A DNA stretch of 64,000 bases from Microbacterium terregens (lineage in GTDB: Bacteria > Actinomycetota > Actinomycetes > Actinomycetales > Microbacteriaceae), in NCBI RefSeq assembly GCF_039534975.1, contig NZ_BAAAWH010000001.1, forward strand, positions 2,294,001 through 2,358,000, given 5' to 3'. Position numbers and translations under genes: made by a program. The notes beneath the pieces were generated by a model that saw only the letters and a program-made list of their open reading frames with translations, ran no database searches and was not told where the DNA came from. How positions within the stretch are numbered: position 1 is the first letter of the stretch; every line of letters begins with the position of its first letter. Below, piece by piece: positions 25,334-33,121 of the stretch.

Positions 25334-26860
25334 ATGACGAGAACTGACATCCACACGCACGGCCGCGGCATGCGCATCGCGGTCATCGTGCTCACCGTCC
25401 TGCTGGCCGCGATGGTCTTCTTGTACTTCGCGACGACGGCGAAGATCGCCGACGGGGCGCAGCAGCTCGCCTCGGGCGCCTCGGACGCCGATGACGGCTC
25501 GCAGGAAGTCGCCGCGGGTGCTCGGTCCCTGTCCGCCGGTGCGGGTGAGTTGTCCGCCGGCGCCGGCACACTCGACAGCGGCGCCGCCACCGCGGCGAGC
25601 GGTGCGAGCTCCCTCGCTGCGGGAGCGACCTCGGCCGCTTCCGGAGCCGCCTCGCTCTCCAGTGGTGCGACTTCGCTGTCGACGGGGGCCTGGTCCGCGG
25701 CGACGGGCGCAGAGCGCGTCAGTGCCGGCGCCTCCTCCGCAGCGAACGGCGCAGGCACGCTGTCGGCCGGCGCACAGAACGCGGCCGCCGGAGCCGGCAC
25801 CCTCGCTCAGGGCGCGAGCGATGCCGCTGCCGGTGCCGTGGTGCTCGCCTCGAAGGCGCAGCTGCTGGCCGCCGGTGTGGTCGGGGCTGACACGTATGCC
25901 ACCACGCTGCTGGGCAAGGCTCAGGGATTCAGCGACCTGCTGGCCGGGGGCGTCACGCCGACCGTGCAGCATCTTGCGGCAGCGGAGACCGATGCCGCGT
26001 TGACGGCGACCGCCGCCAACGCGCCGGTCAACGCGAAAAACCTCGCCGACGCGCTCTCGGCCATGGCTGACGGCGATCCGACGAACACCGGCCTGCAGAG
26101 TCTGAAGGCCCTCGCGCTGGATGTGCAGGCGCAGGTCGACGGCCTGGCGGCTCCGGCCGCCGCCGCGCCGAAGCTCGCCCAGGGTCTCATGCAGGCAGCG
26201 GGTGGCGCCGCGCAGGTGGCCGGAGGCGTGAACGGACTCGTCCACGGTGATGCGGCAGTCGGATGGCCGGGCACGGTCGCGATCGCGGATGCCGAGACCG
26301 GCGCTCCAGCCCTCGCCGCCGGCGCCGCATCGCTGAGTGCCGGGATCACCAGGGTGAACGAGGGAGCGGGTGCGCTCGCCACCGGCGTGCAATCGCTCTC
26401 CAGCGGCGCATCGTCGCTGTCTGCGGGTGCGCAGACCCTGGCCAGCGGCGCAGCGACGCTCAACTCGGGGACGCAGAGTCTCAGCTCCGGTGCCGTGACG
26501 CTCGAAGAGGGAGCGGCGAACCTCGCCGCAGGCACGTCGACGCTCTCGCAGGGTGCCGCGACGTTGGCTTCGGGCGTCACTCAGCTGTCCACCGGAGCCA
26601 CAACGCTCGCGGACGGCTCGGATGCACTGGCCGATGGCTCCGGTGACCTCGCTGCCGGCGCCGCGACTCTCGCGGACGGCAACGGACAGATCGCCGACGG
26701 CTCGGACATGCTGGCGACCGGCGCGTCCGGCGCCGCGCCGATGATCCTGCCGTGGCTGCTCGGCATCTCGCTGGCGGGCATCATCGCGATCGGCTTCTGG
26801 ATCGGTCATCGGGTGAGCCACCGCAGCCGGTTCGGTGCCCGCGCCACGGCGACGGCGTAG
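25334..26860 (+). CDS. Heptad-repeat membrane protein (YhgE/Pip-like repeats only)
   Basis: A 508-aa protein made of an N-terminal membrane helix (VIVLTVLLAAMVFLYFATT), two long blocks of a repeat of seven with the pattern small-x-G-A-x-x-L (about residues 35-175 and 315-465, for example LSAGAGELSAGAGTL), an intervening non-repeat segment of about 130 residues, and a C-terminal membrane helix (LPWLLGISLAGIIAIGFWI) with a basic tail. The same repeat fills the central region of YhgE/Pip phage-infection proteins, but their ABC2-type membrane domain is absent. It is probably an extracytoplasmic rod anchored at both ends. The ATG at 25334 follows GGAGACC. It is flanked by two paralogous single-pass proteins. 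Confidence 0.7.
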   Translation: MTRTDIHTHGRGMRIAVIVLTVLLAAMVFLYFATTAKIADGAQQLASGASDADDGSQEVAAGARSLSAGAGELSAGAGTLDSGAATAASGASSLAAGATSAASGAASLSSGATSLSTGAWSAATGAERVSAGASSAANGAGTLSAGAQNAAAGAGTLAQGASDAAAGAVVLASKAQLLAAGVVGADTYATTLLGKAQGFSDLLAGGVTPTVQHLAAAETDAALTATAANAPVNAKNLADALSAMADGDPTNTGLQSLKALALDVQAQVDGLAAPAAAAPKLAQGLMQAAGGAAQVAGGVNGLVHGDAAVGWPGTVAIADAETGAPALAAGAASLSAGITRVNEGAGALATGVQSLSSGASSLSAGAQTLASGAATLNSGTQSLSSGAVTLEEGAANLAAGTSTLSQGAATLASGVTQLSTGATTLADGSDALADGSGDLAAGAATLADGNGQIADGSDMLATGASGAAPMILPWLLGISLAGIIAIGFWIGHRVSHRSRFGARATATA

Positions 26861-26937
26861 CTCGAGAACCGTCGAGGAGGCGGGGGCCGGAGCATCCGGC
26901 CGCCGCCTCCTCGACGACCGAGACTCCTGATGTGCGG

Positions 26938-27663
26938 TCACCGCGGTCGGCCCGCCGAATCCGGGGCCGCCACGATCTGGACGACGACGACGCCATTTCG
27001 CAGAACCAGCCGCAGCACACTGCCGGAAGGCGCGTCGCCTATGGCCTCGAAACCGGCCAGCCGCGACGCATCGCGGTATCGTACGAGGTCGATCATCGGC
27101 TCGCCGCTGCGTGGCGCGCAGTCGACCCGCCACCGCGGCGGCGTCGCAGAGGTCACGAACAAACACGTCGAGGTGGCCCCTCTGTGGGCGCTCCACACGT
27201 GAAATCCCCGGAACGAGTCATACAATCGGGCATCGCTCGGTGTGATACCCAGGTAGTCAAGGTCCCCCGTTCTGCTGAGCTGCGCCGCGGCGGTCCACGG
27301 GACATCGGCGCGAGGATAGAGAGTTTCATCCGTCGGCCCGGCGGTGAGCGTCCACACGACCGCACCGCACGCGATCGCCGCGGTAGCCGCGGAGATGACG
27401 GCTGCGCGGCGGTGGGTGGGACGAGCGGTACGGGTCGGGTCGGACGGAATGTGCTGGATGACCGGCTCGGCCGCGCGCACCGATGGCGCAGTTTCCCCGG
27501 TCATGGGCTGCGTGCCGTGACCGAGCTGTGCCTCCAGTTCGGCCAAGCGCGAGATCGCGTCCACGTCGCCGTGGATGTCGGCACCCGGACCGTACGCGCG
27601 CCGCCTCAGGTCTGCCAGTTCTGCTGCCTCGGCTCGGGAGTGCGGGCCTCTCGTCGCGCCCAT
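26938..27663 (-). CDS. Single-pass membrane protein with AYGPxADIH motif (paralogue 2)
   Basis: A 241-aa paralogue of the product of 24313-25035. Shared features are LRRRAYGPGADIHGD near the N-terminus followed by RLAELEAQ, one membrane helix (about 87-107), and an external domain with HVWSAHRGATSTCLFVTS, a cysteine in VDCAP and the ending LRLVLRNGVVVVQIV. The linker is shorter and less Ala/Pro-rich than in paralogue 1. It is convergent with the heptad-repeat gene, 77 bases away. The ATG at 27663 puts the shared motif near the N-terminus. Function unknown. Confidence 0.7.
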   Translation of the reverse strand: MGATRGPHSRAEAAELADLRRRAYGPGADIHGDVDAISRLAELEAQLGHGTQPMTGETAPSVRAAEPVIQHIPSDPTRTARPTHRRAAVISAATAAIACGAVVWTLTAGPTDETLYPRADVPWTAAAQLSRTGDLDYLGITPSDARLYDSFRGFHVWSAHRGATSTCLFVTSATPPRWRVDCAPRSGEPMIDLVRYRDASRLAGFEAIGDAPSGSVLRLVLRNGVVVVQIVAAPDSAGRPR

Positions 27664-27880
27664 GCACCTATTGTCCGCGCACGCAGCTGTCCCGGCGAGA
27701 GGTGCGACGTGGTGGTCGGCCGCGGACGTGACGAACGCGCGACGGCTTGTCACGTCGACTCGTTTCAGCGAGACTGACAAGACCCCGGATCGCTGTCCAC
27801 GACACGAAAGACGCGCCGATCGACATCGGACGCTGCGCACGACCGGTAACTCCCGTGACGGCTCTCGAAGAGGAGACGAA

Positions 27881-29365
27881 ATGACACAGACATCGGCAAC
27901 GACCGCGCCGGAGATCCGCACGGATCTGATGATCGCCGGTCGCTGGCAGCAGGCATCGGGCGGCGCCCGCATGGAGGTCACGAACCCGGCGACCGGCGAG
28001 ACGCTCGGCGAAGTGGCGTCGGCTTCGATCGCCGATGTGGATGCCGCGGTCCAAGCCGCGCGGGTCGCGTTCGATGACGGGCGCTGGTCGCGGATCTCGG
28101 GACGAGAGCGCTCGCGCGTCCTCTTGCGTGTCTCCGCGTTGATTCGCGAGCGTGCGGAAGAGCTCGCGCAGGCCGAGAGCATGGACGTCGGCAAACCGAT
28201 CCTGTTCGCGCGGATGATCGACGTGCCGACGTCCGCTGATCAATTCGAGTACTTCGCGAGCCTCGCCCAGCATCTCGACGGATCCGTGCGGGAAACCCCC
28301 CTCCCCGCGTTCGCATTCACCCGTCGTGAACCGCGGGGGGTAGTCGCGGCGATCAGTCCCTTCAACTTCCCCCTGATCCTCTCCAGCTCCAAACTCGCCC
28401 CCGCTCTCGCCGCCGGCAACACCGTCGTGCACAAACCGGCGCCGCAGACGCCGTTGAGCGCCCTGGTGATGGCCCAGATCCTGCGCGACGCCGGCGTCCC
28501 CGATGGGGTCTACAACCTCGTTGTCGGACCCGGACCCGAGCTCGGCGACGCACTGGTGCGGCATCCGGACGTCGACATGGTCGCCTTCACCGGTTCCACG
28601 GCCGTCGGTCGGATCGTCGCGCGCACCGCGGGCGAGCATCTCAAGCCGATCGTGGCGGAGCTCGGCGGCAACGCGGCCAACATCGTCTTCGCCGATGCGG
28701 ACGTGGACAAGGCGATCGGCGCCGTGATCAACGCATTCGTGTTCAACACGGGCCAATTCTGCATGGCGGGGCCGCGACTGCTCGTGGAGCGCCCCCTGTA
28801 CGACACCGTCGTGGGCATTCTCGGGCAAGCCGTCGGCGGCGTGCCGCTCGGCCGTCCGAGCGATCCCGGCACCGTGATCGGGCCACTGGCCAGCCAGGCC
28901 CAGCTCGAGAAGGTCGAGGAGATGGTGAAGGATGCCGTTGCGTCGGGTGGTTCGATCATCACGGGCGGTCATCGCGTCGATCTGGACGGAGGCTTCTACT
29001 TCGCTCCCACCGTCATCGCCGGGCTCGGCAACGACGCGGTCGCCGTGCAGGAGGAGGTGTTCGGCCCGGTGCTGACCGTCCAGCCCTTCGACACCGAGGA
29101 GGAGGCGATCACCCTGGCCAACAGCACGGCGTACGGGCTGGCGGCAGGCGTCCAGACCGGCAACATCAGCCGCGCCCACCGAGTCGCGAACCGACTGGAC
29201 GCCGGGATCATCTGGGTCAACGGCTGGGCGATGCTCGATCCCGCAGTCCCGTTCGGCGGTGTGAAGTCCTCGGGATGGGGTCGCGAGAGCGGGCCGGAGG
29301 CTCTGGAGTCGTTCACCAGGTCGAAGTCGGTGATCATCACGATCGACCCGGAGGTCGCCTCGTAG
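27881..29365 (+). CDS. NAD(P)-dependent aldehyde dehydrogenase
   Basis: A 494-aa aldehyde dehydrogenase. The cofactor motif FTGSTAVGRIVA, the general base Glu260 in VAELGGNAANIVF and the catalytic Cys294 in NTGQFCMAG are all present, as is ISPFNFPL. It oxidises an aldehyde to an acid; resemblance is to the betaine/phenylacetaldehyde/aminobutyraldehyde group, but the substrate cannot be read from sequence. The ATG at 27881 follows AGGAGA with good spacing, so the longer open frame upstream is not used. The FGE gene starts 29 bases after it on the same strand. Confidence 0.9.
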   Translation: MTQTSATTAPEIRTDLMIAGRWQQASGGARMEVTNPATGETLGEVASASIADVDAAVQAARVAFDDGRWSRISGRERSRVLLRVSALIRERAEELAQAESMDVGKPILFARMIDVPTSADQFEYFASLAQHLDGSVRETPLPAFAFTRREPRGVVAAISPFNFPLILSSSKLAPALAAGNTVVHKPAPQTPLSALVMAQILRDAGVPDGVYNLVVGPGPELGDALVRHPDVDMVAFTGSTAVGRIVARTAGEHLKPIVAELGGNAANIVFADADVDKAIGAVINAFVFNTGQFCMAGPRLLVERPLYDTVVGILGQAVGGVPLGRPSDPGTVIGPLASQAQLEKVEEMVKDAVASGGSIITGGHRVDLDGGFYFAPTVIAGLGNDAVAVQEEVFGPVLTVQPFDTEEEAITLANSTAYGLAAGVQTGNISRAHRVANRLDAGIIWVNGWAMLDPAVPFGGVKSSGWGRESGPEALESFTRSKSVIITIDPEVAS

Positions 29366-29394
29366 CCCGCGCGGCGTTTCCGTCAGGGGCTACC

Positions 29395-30303
29395 GTGGAT
29401 CCCGTGAGCGAGATGGCGCTGATCCCCGAGGGCGTCTTGCGGATGGGCTCCGACGAGTTCTATCCCGATGAGCGTCCCGTGCACGAGCGCCCGGTCGCCG
29501 CGTTCTGGATGGAAACCTACGAGGTCACCAATGCCGACTTCGCCGTGTTCGTCGCTGACACCGGCTATGTCACGGTGGCCGAACGCGAGCTGGACCCGGC
29601 GGACTTCCCCGGCGCAGATCCGGTCGATCTCGTCCCCGGCGCGATGGTGTTCACCCCGACTGTCGATCGGGTCGACCTCGACGATTGGCGACAGTGGTGG
29701 CGGTGGCAGCGCGGCGCGTACTGGCGGGAGCCGTCCGGCCCCGGCTCGTCGATCGATGAACGAATGCGGCATCCGGTCGTCCATATCGCTTTCGAGGATG
29801 CCGTGTCCTACGCGGCGTGGGCAGGCAAACGCCTCCCCACCGAAGCCGAACACGAGTACGCGGCCCGGGGCGGTCTGGTCGGCGCGCGATTCGCGTGGGG
29901 CGATGACCCCTACCCCGGGGGGATCCCCCAAGCGAACTCGTGGCTCGGCCGATTCCCCTACGAAAACCTGGGGCGGGGCGGCACGGCCCCAGTGGGAGCG
30001 TATCCGCCCAACGGATACGGTCTCTATGACATGACCGGCAACGTGTGGGAGTGGACGACCGACTACTACTCCCCGCGGCATCTCCTCCCCTCCGACGGTC
30101 CGGTCGACGCCGGCGGACGGCCGATGCTCCTCGCCACGGCGAGCGCGGAGCCGGGCTTCGCTCAGCCGCGGCGAGTGCTGAAGGGCGGCTCGCACCTGTG
30201 CTCGCCCGACTACTGTCTGCGCTTCCGGCCCGCCGCGCGGTCGCCGCAGGCGGAGGACACCGGGATGTCTCATATCGGCTTCCGCTGTGCACACGACGGG
30301 TGA
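29395..30303 (+). CDS. Formylglycine-generating enzyme
   Basis: A 302-aa FGE-sulfatase domain protein. The two active-site cysteines are both present in GGSHLCSPDYCLRFRPAAR (Cys269 and Cys274), spaced as in studied bacterial FGEs, together with EVTNADF, RLPTEAEHEYAARGG and GNVWEWTTDYY. It converts the cysteine of a CxPxR motif in sulfatases to formylglycine in the cytoplasm. A sulfatase with exactly this motif lies 3 kb away. The GTG at 29395 is preferred because AGGGG precedes it; GTG 29404 and ATG 29413 are possible. Confidence 0.9.
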   Translation: MDPVSEMALIPEGVLRMGSDEFYPDERPVHERPVAAFWMETYEVTNADFAVFVADTGYVTVAERELDPADFPGADPVDLVPGAMVFTPTVDRVDLDDWRQWWRWQRGAYWREPSGPGSSIDERMRHPVVHIAFEDAVSYAAWAGKRLPTEAEHEYAARGGLVGARFAWGDDPYPGGIPQANSWLGRFPYENLGRGGTAPVGAYPPNGYGLYDMTGNVWEWTTDYYSPRHLLPSDGPVDAGGRPMLLATASAEPGFAQPRRVLKGGSHLCSPDYCLRFRPAARSPQAEDTGMSHIGFRCAHDG

Positions 30304-30416
30304 GCGGCGTGCACATCACGCGATCTGGGTGATGCCCCCGACGAGAGCTGCCCGATACGTTGTCGCCAACAAAGCGGGCGCAACCACGCATCCGCCCGAC
30401 AGAAACGGCGACCATC

Positions 30417-30800
30417 GTGAGTATCTGGGACTTTTTAGTGTGGATGTTCTGGGTGTACGTCACCATTGCTTGCATCTGGATCTTCATCACCATCATCATC
30501 GACGTCTTCCGCGACCCGAGCCTCAATGGTGGAGGTAAGGCTCTCTGGGTCCTCTTCCTCGTGTTCCTACCCTTCCTGGCCGCGTTCATCTACCTCATCG
30601 CCCGGGGCAAGGGGATGGCGGAACGTCGCGTCGAGCAGGCACAAGCGGCGCGCGCTGAAACCGACAGCTACATCCGGGAGGTCGCCCAAACGTCCTCTCC
30701 GGGCGCCGAAATCGAATCCGCCAAGCGGCTGCTGGACTCGGGCGCCATCTCGCAGAGCGAGTTCGACACTCTCAAGACACGCGCCCTCGCCACAGCGTGA
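30417..30800 (+). CDS. Small membrane protein with PLDc_N and SHOCT domains
   Basis: A 127-aa protein. The GTG at 30417 (VSIWDFLVW) is chosen because relatives start MSxWD; the longer frame has no membrane signal. Two membrane helices (about 8-30 and 42-63) form the PLDc_N domain (IIIDVFRD, then GGGKALWVLFLVFLPFLAA), followed by a charged helix and a C-terminal SHOCT motif (AKRLLDSGAISQSEFDTLKT). Such proteins are common in actinobacteria; SHOCT segments are thought to aid oligomerisation. Function is not established. Confidence 0.75.
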   Translation: MSIWDFLVWMFWVYVTIACIWIFITIIIDVFRDPSLNGGGKALWVLFLVFLPFLAAFIYLIARGKGMAERRVEQAQAARAETDSYIREVAQTSSPGAEIESAKRLLDSGAISQSEFDTLKTRALATA

Positions 30801-30831
30801 TCGCCCTCGTCGGTTTGCCACCCGGACGCCG

Positions 30832-33072
30832 TCAGGCGCCGAGCAAACCGACGGCGACGGCGCGTTCCACCGCTTCACTGCGCGAAGAGGCCCCGAGCTT
30901 GCGATAGATGGATCCCACCTCCGTGCTCACGGTGTTGCGGGAGATGAACAACCGGGCACTGATTTCGGGCACGGTGAGATGCGTCTGCAGGTACGGCAGC
31001 AGCCTCAGTTCCGCAGGGGTAAGAGGAGTGACACTGAAGCTGGCGGTACCCGACGCGCTGAGCAACTCCTTCATGGCTCGCTGCTGATCGACGAACACGC
31101 CCATGTCCGGGCGGTGCATCAGCAGATCATCGATCTCCCTGACCAAGTGGCGTGCGGTCGAATTGTCGGCCATCAACAAGTAGGTCCCGGCGAGGCTCAG
31201 GCGGCTCTTCAGGGCGACCGTGGGCATCACGTACGTGCAGACGGGACGCGCCCGCATCGCCCGCGTGAGCTCCCGATCCGCCTGCTCCAGGTCGCCGCGG
31301 TGCAGAGCCATCCGGGCAGCGGCGGCGAACGTCAGCACCGCGGAGGCGTAGTCGTTGAGCCTGAAGTCCCGAATCGCGTCGAGAGCTCCGGCAAGCAAGT
31401 CCGCAGCCTCGCTCCAGCGACCCTGGTCCATGTGGATCAACGCGAGCTGGGTGTCGGTGCGGATGCGCACATCGTTGTTTCCGACCATGCCCGCACGCTC
31501 GGAAGCCTGCGCGAAGTAGTCGGCGGCCGCGGCGATGTCCCCCGCCGTGAGATAAGCCTCCGCAGCCATGCTCAGCGCGAAGTCGCGCCACACGCTCCAA
31601 GACGGTTCCGCGTCGAGCGCGAGACACGCATCCACCAGCATCTGCTCCGGTCCGTTCGCGCACATTGCCGCCTGCAGCATCGCACGACCGGACGCGAAGG
31701 AGGCGGTCCCATCGACAGGCGGCCCCTCGAAGGTCACCGTGTCCAGCAGGCCACGCCACCGCTCGGCCTCGAGCGGCTGCCCGGAGAGGACCGCGATCCA
31801 CGCGGACAAGACTCCCAGCGGTGGACAGGACTCCACGACATCGTCGCCCAACGCCGTGAGCCAGCGTCGGATCGTGGCCAGTTCACCGGCCTGATACGTG
31901 ATGAGTCCGAGCGAGCCGACCAAGCTCACGCACCGCTCGTGATCCGGTGACTGCAGCAGATGCTCGATCGCGTTGGCCGGCGAGCTGTTCGCCTCGTACC
32001 ACCCCGCCGCGAGTTGGTGGAGCCGGGGAACGGCGGATGCTTCCTCCCGCTCCAACTCGTCCAAGAGGAACTCCCGGTACAACGCGTGATACCGGTACCA
32101 CTTGCGCGTACGGTCTTCCGGGATCAAAAAGACATTCGAGCTCTCAAGGTCCCGCAGGCTGTTCGGGACGGGCGTATCCGCCATCAGGGCACTGCAGAGT
32201 TCGTCGCACATGTGATCGAGCACTGCGGTGCGGCGCAGGAACATCCGAGTGGTCTCTGGGAGCGCCGCGAAAGACTCGCCGTACAAGTAGTCGGCGACGT
32301 ATCTGTCATTGCCGACGATGACCGCCGAGGCATCATGCGCATCGTGTGCGATCGTCGCTGCGAGATGCAGGCCCACAGGCCATCCTTCGGTGCGCGCCGT
32401 GACCGCGCTCGCCAGTTCCGGCGTGAGCTCGATGTTCGCCTGTCGGAAGATCTGCTGCGCGGCCGCGGCACCGAGGGCCAATTCCCGGACGCCGATCTCC
32501 AGCACATCACCCGCAGCGCGCAAGCCGGGAACATGAGGTTGGGCAACACGACTGGCGGCCACGACCTGGGAGCCCGGGGGCACCCCGCGCAGCACCACCC
32601 CCAGCACGTCACTCGCTGCCGGCCCCAGCACCTGCAGGTCGTCGAGGAAGAGCACGAACGACTGCGCCGATCCGCGCAGGGCGGCCGCAAGACGCGGCGC
32701 CGCGCGGCCGAGCGTGGCCAGTGAGTGAACGCGCATGTCGGCGATGAGATCCGAAGCTTCACCTGTCGCGCGCACGAAGGCCGCCGCCACAAGAGTGAGC
32801 AGGGCGACCGGGTCGTCGTCGAACCGATCAAGAGAAACCCAACCCGACGAACGTGGCTCGTCGGCCGCCCACTGCGCAAGGAGGTTGGTCTTGCCATACC
32901 CGGCCGGGGCGACCACCGCGACCACGCGACAGTCGCTGCCCGTCGCGTCGGCGATCAACGACCCACGACTGACGAAGCACGGGCGGGCGAGCGGAATCGA
33001 CAGCTTGGCGTCGAGCAACCGCTCATCCAGCAGAAGCGGCGCCACCACTGAGACGGCGGGAGGCCCTGGCAT
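30832..33072 (-). CDS. MalT-type LuxR-family transcription regulator
   Basis: A 746-aa large ATP-binding LuxR (LAL) regulator. An N-terminal STAND ATPase shows Walker A APAGYGKTNLL (about 54-64) and SFVLFLDDLQVL as Walker B; a long helical repeat region follows; the C-terminal LuxR helix-turn-helix includes LTPAELRLLPYL, TVPEISARLFISRNTV and EVGSIYRKL. MalT-like proteins activate genes when bound to an inducer and ATP. The gene lies 49 bases downstream of the arylsulfatase on the same strand and may be co-transcribed with it and control it. That link is inference. Confidence 0.85.
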   Translation of the reverse strand: MPGPPAVSVVAPLLLDERLLDAKLSIPLARPCFVSRGSLIADATGSDCRVVAVVAPAGYGKTNLLAQWAADEPRSSGWVSLDRFDDDPVALLTLVAAAFVRATGEASDLIADMRVHSLATLGRAAPRLAAALRGSAQSFVLFLDDLQVLGPAASDVLGVVLRGVPPGSQVVAASRVAQPHVPGLRAAGDVLEIGVRELALGAAAAQQIFRQANIELTPELASAVTARTEGWPVGLHLAATIAHDAHDASAVIVGNDRYVADYLYGESFAALPETTRMFLRRTAVLDHMCDELCSALMADTPVPNSLRDLESSNVFLIPEDRTRKWYRYHALYREFLLDELEREEASAVPRLHQLAAGWYEANSSPANAIEHLLQSPDHERCVSLVGSLGLITYQAGELATIRRWLTALGDDVVESCPPLGVLSAWIAVLSGQPLEAERWRGLLDTVTFEGPPVDGTASFASGRAMLQAAMCANGPEQMLVDACLALDAEPSWSVWRDFALSMAAEAYLTAGDIAAAADYFAQASERAGMVGNNDVRIRTDTQLALIHMDQGRWSEAADLLAGALDAIRDFRLNDYASAVLTFAAAARMALHRGDLEQADRELTRAMRARPVCTYVMPTVALKSRLSLAGTYLLMADNSTARHLVREIDDLLMHRPDMGVFVDQQRAMKELLSASGTASFSVTPLTPAELRLLPYLQTHLTVPEISARLFISRNTVSTEVGSIYRKLGASSRSEAVERAVAVGLLGA

Positions 33073-33121
33073 AGCCGCATCCTACGACCGTGGAACGTGT
33101 CGCGCTATCGGCGGGTTCCCG

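Noticed and set aside
25331-27196. 621-codon minus-strand frame opposite the heptad-repeat gene
   Set aside because: Repeat composition keeps several frames open; the plus frame has membrane anchors, a ribosome site and the known heptad pattern.
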